Counted from the first letter of the stretch, positions 18,067-27,550 are shown. The stretch: DNA of 64,000 bases from Virgibacillus necropolis (GCF_002224365.1 NZ_CP022437.1:1798001-1862000), one strand, 5' to 3'. Numbers and translations are program-made. Notes: a model not told the origin generated them from the letters alone.

Positions 18067-19189
18067 AATGCCTCTCCTTTCGTACAGACCAAATGATAGT
18101 TGCAATTAATAAAAATCCTGGCCAAAAGTTTATGATACTCCCTGTAAGAATGGGTGCTAATGGATTAATTGCAGTAAACCATGGCCATTTTGATAATACT
18201 CCAGTTATTGGTAGGATTGCACCGCTACTAATCATTGTTAATGATGTAATCGCAAAAGAAATCACATAGTAACGGAATATATTTTTAAATAGAAGTGCTA
18301 ACAAAAATGCACCTAGGAGAAGTACGAAACGATAGCACGCCATGCCGACAATAAAAGAAAGATTAATTTCTACATGGTGAAGCGAGTGAAAAACATACAA
18401 GGTGATACTATCCACTAAAATTAGTGAAAAGCTATAGAATCCCAAACTTCTAACCAAATATCCCTTAAAGCTTATGCCCATAAATGCAAACCTCGGTACA
18501 ACAGTGGATTGATTTTCCCTGACGATCCAATCAAAAAGGAGCAATGTAGATAACATGCTGAGGATACTCCAGATACCCCAGATATTCCATAAAGGGATGT
18601 CTTCTGTTGATTGTGAGTCTGCCCTGCTGAAGGAGAAAGAGGTTTGCAACAGATTTTCATCTTCTTGTATTTCTTTACTTTTCGAAATGATTTCCTCCCA
18701 TGACCATTCTGAATTTGAGTGATAATCATCTGCCAGTTCCCTAATAATATAAGCTGTTTTTGATCGACCTGTTTCTTGCTGAACATAGGACAGAATCATT
18801 TCTTTCACAGGTGTGTAGGCCAATGATTGATTAGTTTGATAGCTTGTAATGATGTGGCTTCTGTTTCCTTCGCGTACCTGAGTAGCAAAATCGCTGTGTA
18901 TCACAAATACACTATCAATCTCATGTTTTTTTAATTGATATAACGCTACATCTTTGGTAAGTTCCCTTGCTTTTATAAATGATGTGGACGATATTTCATT
19001 ATATAATTCCTTTGTGATTTTATTGTCGTCTTCAATCACGATGCCTACAGGGATTTTGCTGTCACCCTGCACAGTATCAAGAATGGATGTAATACCAATT
19101 GTGGCCATTAAAGGCATCAATAGCCAAAACAGGAGACTAAACCAATGTTTTTTCATATGTAAAAAACGTGCTTCTATCACACTTTTCAT
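18059..19189 (-). CDS. ABC-2 type permease, second subunit
   Basis: 376 residues from the ATG at 19189, whose bases overlap the upstream TGA as ATGA, behind GGAAGGAG. One N-terminal span (SLLFWLLMPLMATIGI), a large extracytoplasmic domain (about residues 40-180) and five or six C-terminal spans: the layout of ABC2_membrane_3/NatB-like exporters. Paired with the upstream permease of the same build, it probably forms a heterodimeric exporter. The substrate is unknown. Confidence 0.88.
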   Translation of the reverse strand: MKSVIEARFLHMKKHWFSLLFWLLMPLMATIGITSILDTVQGDSKIPVGIVIEDDNKITKELYNEISSTSFIKARELTKDVALYQLKKHEIDSVFVIHSDFATQVREGNRSHIITSYQTNQSLAYTPVKEMILSYVQQETGRSKTAYIIRELADDYHSNSEWSWEEIISKSKEIQEDENLLQTSFSFSRADSQSTEDIPLWNIWGIWSILSMLSTLLLFDWIVRENQSTVVPRFAFMGISFKGYLVRSLGFYSFSLILVDSITLYVFHSLHHVEINLSFIVGMACYRFVLLLGAFLLALLFKNIFRYYVISFAITSLTMISSGAILPITGVLSKWPWFTAINPLAPILTGSIINFWPGFLLIATIIWSVRKERHYA

Positions 19190-20409
19190 TGCGAAACACG
19201 CTCCTTCCAAGTAGATAACCCTAAAAAGATAAGGGCACTAATAATTAAATAGAGCGCTAGGGGTAGATAATCTACATATACACGATTATTTAAAATAATT
19301 TCCTGCAACCAATGAAACGCTTGATAAGCAAAACTATATGGTAGAATATCTTGGACATAAATTGGATAATAGAGGGTTGGTACGATTGCACCACTTACCA
19401 ATAAAAGAATACCTGTATATAAAGTCTGAGTTAATAGCCGAATTTTTGGTGCTGTTAGAATAACTTCGATAATGGCAAGGCCAAGTAAAAACACAAAACT
19501 ATAAATGAAAATCAATATCGCGATTTTTCTATAATCACTAAAGAAGAGTTGTATATCGAATAACGTAATAAATCCGCAAAAGATGATACTAGTAAAAAAG
19601 ATTGTTGCCAACCATGATACGATTATTTTAGCTACTAATTGATTGGTGTGGGTTACATTGTATAATCGCATTCGATTCTTCATTTGTGCTTCATCTTCCC
19701 GAGTTAAAATAGAGTAAAAGGTAAGCAACCAAACTGTAATTATAATAAATAAGCCACCGAGTCCATAGTACTTTACAGGAGAACTTGCGGCATTATTTGT
19801 AAGCATTTCTTCATCTAAAATCTTATCTTTTCCTAAGGTATAAAATACGAATTCGGTAAACTTCTTGAATAAAAAGTCATTACGTGTTTCCTCGTCCATT
19901 TCTAGTTGTTGCGCATAAAAGTTGATCGTTAGTATGTTGGCCTGGGCCGTTTTGATGTGACGGGAAACACTATCTATCAGTTCTCTTGCTAAGAAGCTTT
20001 CAATTGGTTTAGTTGGATTGCCAATTATATCTAGTGTGACTGGTGTGCCATTATATAAGTTGTCAGTAAAGTTTTCTGGAAAAGTTATGTACGCACTTAA
20101 ATTATTATTTTTAAGGGCTTGTTTTGCTTCTTTTGATGACATGGCCTCTAGTTGAATAAAATTGTTTAATTGGGACGATTCTTCTATTAGTTCAATTACC
20201 ATCGTTGTTTCCCTTGACTGGTCATGATCAATTAATCCAACATGAATGGTTTTGTTATCTTCTGGTACAAAAAATGATAGGACTATATACGCAGACAATC
20301 CAACCATTATAATTGGAAATAGAAAAAGCAGAGGAAGTGATGGCCACTTCCTCTGTAACTGTTTTACATTATTTTTTACAAACAGAAATACGTGATGAAA
20401 GAAAAGCAT
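19186..20409 (-). CDS. ABC-2 type permease, first subunit
   Basis: 407 residues with one N-terminal span (about 29-50), an extracytoplasmic domain of some 170 residues, then about five spans. It shares this build with the downstream permease but the two differ enough to be distinct subunits. Weak ribosome binding site (GGGTG); 17 bases after the membrane-anchored protein gene. TGA overlaps the next start. Related in layout to NatB and to antibiotic or lipid exporters; no substrate can be read from sequence. Confidence 0.85.
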   Translation of the reverse strand: MLFFHHVFLFVKNNVKQLQRKWPSLPLLFLFPIIMVGLSAYIVLSFFVPEDNKTIHVGLIDHDQSRETTMVIELIEESSQLNNFIQLEAMSSKEAKQALKNNNLSAYITFPENFTDNLYNGTPVTLDIIGNPTKPIESFLARELIDSVSRHIKTAQANILTINFYAQQLEMDEETRNDFLFKKFTEFVFYTLGKDKILDEEMLTNNAASSPVKYYGLGGLFIIITVWLLTFYSILTREDEAQMKNRMRLYNVTHTNQLVAKIIVSWLATIFFTSIIFCGFITLFDIQLFFSDYRKIAILIFIYSFVFLLGLAIIEVILTAPKIRLLTQTLYTGILLLVSGAIVPTLYYPIYVQDILPYSFAYQAFHWLQEIILNNRVYVDYLPLALYLIISALIFLGLSTWKERVSQ

Positions 20410-20426
20410 TTACATACACCCGTTTC

Positions 20427-22025
20427 TTATAATCCGTTAAGATTTCCACCCATTATTCCCATCATCCACTGCTGAAATTGTGGTGCTACTTCTACTTGGA
20501 AATACTGCATAATCTCATCTACACTCATACTTCCTATATCTTTAACTTCTGGGTCTTTAGGGATTTCAACTTGTTTAATTAATTTTGCATCATTGGCTAC
20601 GTGAAGACTTAGTGCATCTTCAGCCATACCTGGAACTTGAACTGCAAAAGTATGTTCAGAATTCATTTTGTCCTCGTTATATGTCGCATTACCTGACCAA
20701 TTTAATTCCCCTTGATCTGGTCTAGTTTTGAAGGTGAATACACGTTCAAACTCTCGCTTTCCATCTATTAGGGTTGAGTTACCTGTATAAGCTGCTTCAA
20801 AATCACCAGCAACTAGTTTGATAGAATCATCTGCTTTATTATCCTTCCAAGATAAATCCCCAGTTATTGTCATTGATGAATCTTGACCATTTTCAACAGC
20901 ACCTATTGTATAGTCAAATGTTTGATCGGTTTCGCCTAGCGTTTGTGTACCATTTATTTCAAAGGTTACTAGTTCATCTTTAGAGGGACCCATAGATAGT
21001 GAGAAATCACGCTTAACTATCTGCTCATCCTTAACCCAAATGGTAGAATTCAATCCATCTGGAATTTGAAATGTTTCAAGTCCTTTTATAGCCTTATCTA
21101 GGGTTGTTTCAAATTCTTTTATCATTTGATCAATATCGTTTTCCACTGATGGGGCTATGCTTGAAGTTGAAACTCCCGCACCTAGTGATTGTACTGCAAG
21201 CTGTTCACGAATTATCTCTTTTAATCGCTTATCATCCTTCATTTTCTCCATTACAGAGGAAAGAAGGTCTTTTACTTGCTTTTCGTTTAATTGGAATGTG
21301 ATCTTTTCGGCATCAATTGATTCTGAATTTACTTCTACAGTTTCATCAGTCGCTTTAAATGCATCATCTGGCAACTTATCATACACCATTTCTAGGTATT
21401 CCTTTTTTAAATACTCTTGATCATCCTCAGATAAAACTTTTGATCCGTTAAAAAATGTATCGAAATCAATTTTTTCTTTTCCAGAGTACATAGTAGGATC
21501 TACCTCATGTAGTAATTTACCAATATCGCCTTCTTTAATTTGAAGCAATTCTTTGAGGAAAGGTAGTTCAACTAAAAGCTTTTCAGAAGTGAGATAAAGG
21601 TTTAACCCATCAATAGTAATCCCACCAAATGCACCGCTGATTTCTGTAGCCATTTTCTTTTCTTTAAGATCCATTGAATTGTTAATTGTTAACGTTGAAT
21701 TGTTGATAATTTGCGCTGGTCCAAATGGAGAAGTACCAGCAGCTGGATCATTGTACGTAGCGGAAAGTTCCATTGTTGATTCAGTCGGATTTTCTTGTAC
21801 TTTTTCCTGCCAATTAAGCTCTTGTTCAAACCGTTTTTCAAATTGCTCTCCAATTACCTCGAAGCTATTTTTTTCTGCCAAAAAATAGTTTTGTTTATCA
21901 GAAACATTTAAAAGAACAAAAGCAGCAACGCTTCCGCCAATAATTAATATTGCAGTAATAATGAAGATTAAAAATTTTTTTGATGTACCTTTTCTACGGT
22001 TATTCTGTGATATTGATTCGCCCAT
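20427..22025 (-). CDS. Large membrane-anchored extracytoplasmic protein (DUF6583-like), first gene of ABC-2 operon
   Basis: 532 residues: a short basic cytoplasmic tail (NNRRKGTSKK), one span at about 18-42, then about 490 residues outside the membrane. The protein has no cysteine and is acidic. The ectodomain alternates beta-rich stretches (STMELSATYND, TMTITGDLSWKD, GELNWSGNATYN) with a helical, charged middle (about 180-320) and resembles large lipid-carrier-like or adhesin-like folds only in broad terms. I recall similar proteins filed as DUF6583 beside ABC exporters, but cannot check it. It may be an accessory or acceptor for the exporter, or part of a stress sensor. Function unknown. 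Confidence 0.8.
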   Translation of the reverse strand: MGESISQNNRRKGTSKKFLIFIITAILIIGGSVAAFVLLNVSDKQNYFLAEKNSFEVIGEQFEKRFEQELNWQEKVQENPTESTMELSATYNDPAAGTSPFGPAQIINNSTLTINNSMDLKEKKMATEISGAFGGITIDGLNLYLTSEKLLVELPFLKELLQIKEGDIGKLLHEVDPTMYSGKEKIDFDTFFNGSKVLSEDDQEYLKKEYLEMVYDKLPDDAFKATDETVEVNSESIDAEKITFQLNEKQVKDLLSSVMEKMKDDKRLKEIIREQLAVQSLGAGVSTSSIAPSVENDIDQMIKEFETTLDKAIKGLETFQIPDGLNSTIWVKDEQIVKRDFSLSMGPSKDELVTFEINGTQTLGETDQTFDYTIGAVENGQDSSMTITGDLSWKDNKADDSIKLVAGDFEAAYTGNSTLIDGKREFERVFTFKTRPDQGELNWSGNATYNEDKMNSEHTFAVQVPGMAEDALSLHVANDAKLIKQVEIPKDPEVKDIGSMSVDEIMQYFQVEVAPQFQQWMMGIMGGNLNGL

Positions 22026-22057
22026 GTAACAAAACCTCTTCCTTTACTTTTATAGGT

Positions 22058-22082
22058 GTAATCATATCTATGATGTGATTAC
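22058..22082. promoter_or_regulatory. Operator-like palindrome upstream of the exporter operon
   Basis: A 25-base palindrome (GTAATCATATC, TAT, GATGTGATTAC; one mismatched pair) lies 33 bases upstream of the first operon gene, on the transcript side of a possible minus-strand promoter (TTGCAA near 22127, TATAAG near 22106). This is the usual place for a repressor site. No regulator gene is adjacent. The rest of 22083-22328 shows nothing recognisable. Confidence 0.45.
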
Positions 22083-22328
22083 GTGATGAATTACAAACTT
22101 ATATAAATTCATTTTACATTGCAAATAGAAATAGTCAATATGTTCCATTTCAAGTTATAAAAGTTATGGGTCTATAGTCCTTTGAACATCTTTAATTAAA
22201 TAGAAATAAATAGTTCTTTATACCTTTATATATGGTGCTATTTGTAAATTGTTTTTCGGTGTTATCTTTCGTAAAGGCATTTGTCGAGCTTTAACGAAAA
22301 TAGTAGTTCTTTTTAATTATTTTTGAAT

Positions 22329-22367
22329 AAAAAAAGATAGATGCTACATTTTAGCATCTATCTTTTG
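22329..22367 (-). terminator. Terminator of sspI
   Basis: AAAAGATAGATGCTA pairs with TAGCATCTATCTTTT, with A/T tails on both sides. Confidence 0.85.
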
Positions 22368-22369
22368 GT

Positions 22370-22591
22370 TTAGCCTTGAGTTGTGGTTTTGACACCTTGT
22401 TCTAAAGCGTCAATCATTTCTTTCTTCTCTGTCTCATCTGACTGTTTCCAAATTAATTCGAATATAACCCCAAGTCCTGGTAGCATTTTCTCTTCGCCGT
22501 TTTGTATAGCGTCTACAATGGTTTCTTCCAACTGTTCTTGATCGTTTGTCGCTATATTTGACAGAATCGCTTTACGAAGATTCAAATCCAT
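22370..22591 (-). CDS. sspI: Small acid-soluble spore protein I
   Basis: 73 residues from the ATG at 22591 behind AAGGAGTG (a GTG at 22600 is part of that site). The sequence [10 protein letters not shown] and the run [20 protein letters not shown] are characteristic of SspI, a minor forespore protein. Marks the organism as a spore former. Monocistronic, divergent from ysgA, as in B. subtilis. A forespore (sigma-G) promoter is expected but I could not place one with confidence. Confidence 0.96.
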   Translation of the reverse strand: MDLNLRKAILSNIATNDQEQLEETIVDAIQNGEEKMLPGLGVIFELIWKQSDETEKKEMIDALEQGVKTTTQG

Positions 22592-22691
22592 CTTATTCAC
22601 TCCTTAATAATAATTATTAACTGAATATAGTTTGACCTACATTGTTTGAAATATGTATGATAAGTATATAAAGTAATGAGGATGCGATTTA

Positions 22692-23429
22692 ATGATAACG
22701 TCAATACAAAATGCTCAAGTGAAAAATTGGGCAAAATTAAAAATGAAAAAGTTTCGGGTGAAAGCTGGACTGTTTTTAGTCGAAGGTGAACATTTAGTTG
22801 CGGAAGTACATAATAGCGATTGGCAGATGGCAGAGATTATTGTACAAGATGGTACAATGGTGCCCGATTTTGCAAATCAATATTTGACCACTATTGTAGC
22901 AAACAATGTTTTTCAACATATAACAGATACAAAAACCCCTCAAGGAATTGCCGGTATTGTAAAAGTAAAGGAACCAAATTGGGTTGACGTCAAAACAGCT
23001 CTGTTACTTGATTCCATACAAGACCCTGGGAACCTAGGGACTATGATACGAACAGCTGATGCAGTTGGATTTGATGCTGTAATTATCGGCGATCATTCAG
23101 TCGATTTGTATAATAATAAGACAATCCGTTCTACTCAGGGATCATTATTCCATATTCCAGTTTTTCACGAAAATTTAGCTTTGAAAATTCCGTCTCTTCA
23201 AGAAGAAGGGTTTACAGTTTGGGCTACGTCACTTGAAAATGCACAACCGTATAAGAAAGCAATAGTAGACAACAAAATGGGGTTATTAGTAGGAAATGAA
23301 GGCAATGGAGTAGATCAATCATTAATTGATTTAGCTGATTATAATGTGAATATTCCTATTCATGGTAAAGCTGAATCCCTAAATGTTAGTGTTGCAGCTG
23401 GAATTCTTATGTATCATATTAGCGGATAA
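22692..23429 (+). CDS. ysgA: SpoU-family RNA 2'-O-methyltransferase (YsgA-like)
   Basis: SAM-dependent 2'-O-ribose methyltransferase of the TrmH/RlmB group, 245 residues. N-terminal RNA-binding substrate domain (to about 95), then the knotted SPOUT domain with DSIQDPGNLGTMIRTADAVGFD (motif 1), LLVGNEGNG (motif 2) and IPIHGKAESLNVSVAAGILMY (motif 3). The exact rRNA or tRNA target is not known. Located between sspI and pheS, as usual. Confidence 0.92.
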   Translation: MITSIQNAQVKNWAKLKMKKFRVKAGLFLVEGEHLVAEVHNSDWQMAEIIVQDGTMVPDFANQYLTTIVANNVFQHITDTKTPQGIAGIVKVKEPNWVDVKTALLLDSIQDPGNLGTMIRTADAVGFDAVIIGDHSVDLYNNKTIRSTQGSLFHIPVFHENLALKIPSLQEEGFTVWATSLENAQPYKKAIVDNKMGLLVGNEGNGVDQSLIDLADYNVNIPIHGKAESLNVSVAAGILMYHISG

Positions 23430-23432
23430 CAC

Positions 23433-23461
23433 TTGCAAGAAACGTATTAATTATCTATAAT
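23433..23461 (+). promoter_or_regulatory. Sigma-A promoter of pheST
   Basis: TTGCAA (23433-23438), 17-base spacer, TATAAT (23456-23461), directly after ysgA. Confidence 0.75.
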
Positions 23462-23467
23462 AAAGAC

Positions 23468-23885
23468 AAAATTATTATTTAAAGTAAGCTATGAAAGAGC
23501 AGATTAACGATTAAAAAATAGTTCAGGAAGGAAATGCCTTAGATTGGAAGCATTTCTACTATTTTAATTGGTAATCATTCACTCTGGAGCTGGCACTTAG
23601 ACCTTATAAGAAAAGCGCAAGCGCCCGTTTAGCGACGTATGGACTGGACTAAACCGCAGGAGATAAAGGAAACACGGTGAGCGTAAGCGAACCGATGTTG
23701 ACTTATCGTACGGAGGTGAAGGAAGTCCACTAGTCGCTGGGTGCTGGAGCTAGACAGCACAAGTAAAGGTGTCCCGGATTATATCCGTTATCAGGTTCAA
23801 GTTGGACATATTTTTTGTGTGTCAACAAGGGTGGTACCGCGAAATAAAAACCTCGTCCCTTTATGGACGGGGTTTTTCTATGCAC
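23468..23885 (+). promoter_or_regulatory. T-box leader (phenylalanine) of pheST, interrupted by a repeat
   Basis: Stem I lies at about 23485-23600 with the phenylalanine codon TTC at 23578-23580 followed by A, the expected specifier. The T-box AGGGTGGTACCGCG is at about 23827-23840 and the terminator (CGTCC with GGACG, then TTTTTC) at about 23852-23880. Between them sits a family A repeat (about 23609-23757) in the linker after stem I, leaving the conserved parts intact. The leader is therefore about 150 bases longer than that of thrS. Confidence 0.9.
23609..23757. repeat. Family A repeat inside the pheST T-box
   Basis: Starts GAAAAGCGCAAGCGCCC, contains GATAAAGGAAACA and GATGTTGACTTATCG, and ends GCTGGAGCTAGACA. 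These blocks recur in the same order in the reverse complement of 55905-56235 and the ends recur at 12.9, 37.6 and 46.7 kb. The element carries no gene. Confidence 0.8.
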
Positions 23886-23903
23886 AAAAGGAGGCTAAAA
23901 GCC

Positions 23904-24938
23904 ATGAAAGAAGAATTGGAAAAACTCCAGCAAGAAGCACTAGACAAAATTAAAGATACAGAGCAATTAAAAGAGCTTCAAGCTATTCGGGTTGCTTATT
24001 TAGGGAAAAAAGGATCACTTACAGGCGTTCTAAGAGGTATGGGAAAGTTGTCAAAAGAAGAACGTCCTGTAATTGGTGAAATCGCTAATAATGTCCGTGA
24101 AACAATTACAGACGCTATAGAAGAAAAAAGTGCTGTTTTACAAGAACAGGTGTTGGAACAGCAACTAGCAAAAGAAACGATTGATGTGACTTTACCAGGT
24201 CGTCCTGTCCAAGTTGGTGGACCACATTTGCTGACAACAATTATTGAGGATATTGAAGACTTGTTTATTGGCATGGGATTTGAAGTTAGGGAAGGTCCTG
24301 AAGTTGAAACGGACTATTTTAATTTTGAGGCATTAAATCTGCCTAAGGATCATCCAGCTCGTGATATGCAGGATTCGTTTTATATAACCAATGAGCTTTT
24401 GTTACGCACACATACGTCACCAGTTCAAGCGCGAACTATGCAGGGCTTAAAGGGAAGCAAACCGGTTAAAATGATTTGCCCTGGTAAAGTATACCGACGT
24501 GATACTGATGATGCGACACACTCCCATCAGTTTACTCAAATTGAAGGACTTTATGTGGATAAGCATGTGCGCATGAGTGACTTAAAAGGAATCTTAGATG
24601 CATTCGCTAAGAAAATGTTTGGTGAAGATAGAAAAATTCGCCTCCGCCCTAGCTTTTTCCCATTTACCGAGCCATCTGTAGAAATGGATATTTCGTGTAA
24701 GGTTTGTAATGGTGAAGGATGTTCTGTTTGTAAGCAAACTGGATGGATTGAGATTTTAGGAGCAGGCATGGTTCACCCGAAAGTACTAGAAATGGCCGGG
24801 TATGATTCAACCGTTTATTCAGGGTTTGCATTTGGAATGGGACCAGATCGGATTGCAATGCTAAAGTACGGTATTGATGATATACGTCAATTTTATACAA
24901 ACGATATACGTTTCTTGAAACAATATCACCAAGCATAA
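23904..24938 (+). CDS. pheS: Phenylalanyl-tRNA synthetase alpha subunit
   Basis: Catalytic subunit of the alpha2-beta2 class II enzyme. The open frame extends back through the T-box, but AAAGGAGG places the start at the ATG at 23904, giving the usual 344 residues. An N-terminal coiled coil is followed by the core with motif 2 ([18 protein letters not shown]), the FTEPSVEMD segment and [13 protein letters not shown] (motif 3). pheT follows 15 bases later. Confidence 0.98.
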   Translation: MKEELEKLQQEALDKIKDTEQLKELQAIRVAYLGKKGSLTGVLRGMGKLSKEERPVIGEIANNVRETITDAIEEKSAVLQEQVLEQQLAKETIDVTLPGRPVQVGGPHLLTTIIEDIEDLFIGMGFEVREGPEVETDYFNFEALNLPKDHPARDMQDSFYITNELLLRTHTSPVQARTMQGLKGSKPVKMICPGKVYRRDTDDATHSHQFTQIEGLYVDKHVRMSDLKGILDAFAKKMFGEDRKIRLRPSFFPFTEPSVEMDISCKVCNGEGCSVCKQTGWIEILGAGMVHPKVLEMAGYDSTVYSGFAFGMGPDRIAMLKYGIDDIRQFYTNDIRFLKQYHQA

Positions 24939-24953
24939 GGGAGGGAGATTGCA

Positions 24954-27380
24954 ATGTTAGTTTCATTAAATTGGTTACAAAATTATATTGATATTGGAGA
25001 TATTAAACCAGAAGACCTTGCAGAAAAAATTACCAAGTCAGGTATTGAGGTTGAGGGCATCGAATATGTCGCAGAAAAAAGTGAAAATGTTGTTGTTGGA
25101 TATGTCAAAGAGTGTGAACAGCATCCGAATGCAGACAAATTAAATCTTTGTCAAGTAGACGTTGGTGATGAAATACTACAAATTATTTGTGGGGCACCTA
25201 ATATTAAGCAAGGCCTAAAGGTTGCTGTAGCTAAACCTAAGGCTGTATTGCCAGGAAATTTTAAAATAAAAAAAGTTAAATTACGGGGAATTGAATCAAA
25301 CGGAATGATCTGTTCCTTGCAAGAACTTGGAATTGCTGAAAGATATATTCCTAAAAATGTCGCTGATGGCATATTTGTTTTCCCTGATAACGCACAAGTT
25401 GGTCATGATGTGACTTCGTTATTAAACTTAGACGATGCAATTCTGGAACTCGGACTAACTCCAAACAGGGCTGATTGTTTAAGTATGCTTGGTGTTGTAT
25501 ATGAAGTTGGAGCTATATTAGACAAACCAATTAATTTGCCAGACGAATCATATACGGCTAGTGAGGAAAGTGCTGCAGACTATCTTTCTGTAACTGTAGA
25601 AGATGAAGAGTTAGCGCCGTATTACGGAGCTTTTATGGTGAAAAACATTACGGTAAAACCTTCCCCGTTATGGATGCGTAATTATTTAATGGCAGCAGGA
25701 ATCCGCCCGATTAATAATGTTGTGGATATAACAAATTATGTATTACTTGAATATGGTCAACCACTACATGCATTTGATTATAATCGTCTAAACTCCAACG
25801 AAATAGTTGTAAGAAAAGCGCATGATAACGAAACGATCATTACGTTAGACGATCAGGAACGTAGCCTAACGAACGATCATTTGGTTATTACGAATGGAAC
25901 AGACCCTGTTGCTCTTGCAGGCGTTATGGGTGGTGCGAATACGGAAGTTAATGATGAAACAACAAGTCTATTAGTGGAAGCGGCTTATTTCAATCCAACT
26001 TCTGTTAGAAGAACCGTAAGCGATACAGGGCTTCGTAGCGAATCAAGCACTCGTTTTGAAAAAGGTGTAGATCCAAATCGGGTTAAACGTGCAGGCATGC
26101 GTGCATGTCAACTTCTAATAAAATATGCTGATGGAATTGTTCTTCATACACCTGTTGAATTTAATACGTTAGATGCACAGGAAAAGAAAGTCTCAATTGA
26201 AACGGAAGAAATTAATAAAAAATTAGGTACAGAAATCACGCATGAAGAGATTGGAGAAATACTAAGGAAACTTCGCTTTTCATATGAAGAAAAAAATAAT
26301 CAATTTCATGTTACGATTCCTACTCGCCGTGGAGATATTACTATTTTTGAAGATATGCTGGAGGAAGTAGCGCGTATTTATGGCTATGATAATCTGCCGT
26401 TTACATTTCCAACTGGCTATGGTCAGGCAGGGACTTTATCAAATCGGCAACAATTAAAACGTGATATTAAAGGATTCATGCAAAGTGCTGGATTATCGGA
26501 AACCATCACATATTCCTTAACTAATGAAGAGTATGTCACATCATTTGTAAGTCCGGAAATCAGCAATAACGAAATATTCCCTGTAAAGCTTGCTATGCCG
26601 ATGAGCAAGGATCATAGTCATTTACGTTTAAGCTCTGTACCGGAATTACTTCAAACTGTCGCATATAATAATGCCAGAAACCAAACAAATATTGCCTATT
26701 ATGAGTTAGGTTCTGTCTTTATATCAGAAGAATCAACATTGAAAAACCAGCCAGATGAGCAACTTCGTTTAGCAGGTGCTGTTTCGGGATTATGGCATGA
26801 ACATCAGTGGCAGCAAGAAAAAAAGCCTGTTGATTTTTATGTGGTGAAAGGTATTGTAGAAGGATTGTTTACCTATCTTGAGGTTCCGGTTACATTTAAA
26901 CAAGCTAAATTACCAGATATGCACCCGGGACGCTGTGCAATTATATCCATCGGGGAACTGGTTGTTGGCTATATGGGTCAAGTTCATCCGCGAATCGAAA
27001 AGAAAATGGATTTAAAAGAAACATATGTATTTGATATTAACTTAGATGTTGTATTGGAAAATTACACACATGTTCCAGGATATAAACAACAGTCAAAATA
27101 TCCATCAGTCGTGAGAGATATTGCATTTGTGCTGGATGAGAGTGTTAACGCTGGGGATGTGAAATCACTTATTGAGGAAGTGGGTCAACCATTGGTTAAA
27201 AACGTCCATATTTTCGACGTTTATCAAGGGGAACATTTACCTGATGGTGAGAAATCAATCGCATATAGTTTATTGTATCAAGATGATACTCGAACATTGA
27301 AAGATGATGAGGTAGAGGAATCATATCAAGCTATTATTGAAGCGGTTAAAGAACGATTCGGAGCATACGTACGATCTTAA
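24954..27380 (+). CDS. pheT: Phenylalanyl-tRNA synthetase beta subunit
   Basis: 808 residues in the usual order: an EMAP-like tRNA-binding domain (about 40-150), the B3/B4 editing domain with GVMGG, B5, a catalytic-like core and a C-terminal FDX-ACB anticodon-binding domain (KYPSVVRDIAFVLDE to the end). Clears mischarged Tyr-tRNA-Phe. GGGAGGGAG precedes the ATG. Controlled by the same T-box as pheS. Confidence 0.98.
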   Translation: MLVSLNWLQNYIDIGDIKPEDLAEKITKSGIEVEGIEYVAEKSENVVVGYVKECEQHPNADKLNLCQVDVGDEILQIICGAPNIKQGLKVAVAKPKAVLPGNFKIKKVKLRGIESNGMICSLQELGIAERYIPKNVADGIFVFPDNAQVGHDVTSLLNLDDAILELGLTPNRADCLSMLGVVYEVGAILDKPINLPDESYTASEESAADYLSVTVEDEELAPYYGAFMVKNITVKPSPLWMRNYLMAAGIRPINNVVDITNYVLLEYGQPLHAFDYNRLNSNEIVVRKAHDNETIITLDDQERSLTNDHLVITNGTDPVALAGVMGGANTEVNDETTSLLVEAAYFNPTSVRRTVSDTGLRSESSTRFEKGVDPNRVKRAGMRACQLLIKYADGIVLHTPVEFNTLDAQEKKVSIETEEINKKLGTEITHEEIGEILRKLRFSYEEKNNQFHVTIPTRRGDITIFEDMLEEVARIYGYDNLPFTFPTGYGQAGTLSNRQQLKRDIKGFMQSAGLSETITYSLTNEEYVTSFVSPEISNNEIFPVKLAMPMSKDHSHLRLSSVPELLQTVAYNNARNQTNIAYYELGSVFISEESTLKNQPDEQLRLAGAVSGLWHEHQWQQEKKPVDFYVVKGIVEGLFTYLEVPVTFKQAKLPDMHPGRCAIISIGELVVGYMGQVHPRIEKKMDLKETYVFDINLDVVLENYTHVPGYKQQSKYPSVVRDIAFVLDESVNAGDVKSLIEEVGQPLVKNVHIFDVYQGEHLPDGEKSIAYSLLYQDDTRTLKDDEVEESYQAIIEAVKERFGAYVRS

Positions 27381-27381
27381 C

Positions 27382-27427
27382 TAATAAGGCAGTCCATCAA
27401 TTTGAGGACTGCCTTATTATTATTTTT
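27382..27427 (+). terminator. Terminator of pheST
   Basis: AATAAGGCAGTCC with GGACTGCCTTATT, then a T-rich tail. Confidence 0.9.
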
Positions 27428-27450
27428 TGTTGAAAAAGTGATATCATTCG

Positions 27451-27550
27451 AAGTTCCTGATAAACTGGCAAATATCCTGATAAATTCGCAAAAATCCTGA
27501 TAAGTATTCAAATTTCCTGATAAATGCCCAAAGTTCCTGATAAAAATCTC
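27451..27550. repeat. Array of five 20-bp units
   Basis: The core TCCTGATAA occurs five times at an exact 20-base period (ending at 27462, 27482, 27502, 27522, 27542). The rest of each unit varies but usually ends with CAA. Period is close to two turns of DNA. It lies between the convergent pheT and rnhC genes. Not a CRISPR: there are no separate repeat and spacer classes of the proper length. Confidence 0.85.

Noticed and set aside
17395-22025. Bacteriocin or lantibiotic cluster
   Set aside because: No precursor peptide, modification enzyme or immunity gene is near the ABC genes; the first gene encodes a large anchored protein.
23769-23903. N-terminal extension of PheS
   Set aside because: The frame runs through the T-box terminator; the ATG at 23904 has the binding site and gives family length.
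27451-27550. CRISPR-like array
   Set aside because: The period is only 20 bases with a 9-base conserved core; there are no spacers of 30 or more bases, no long repeats and no cas genes.
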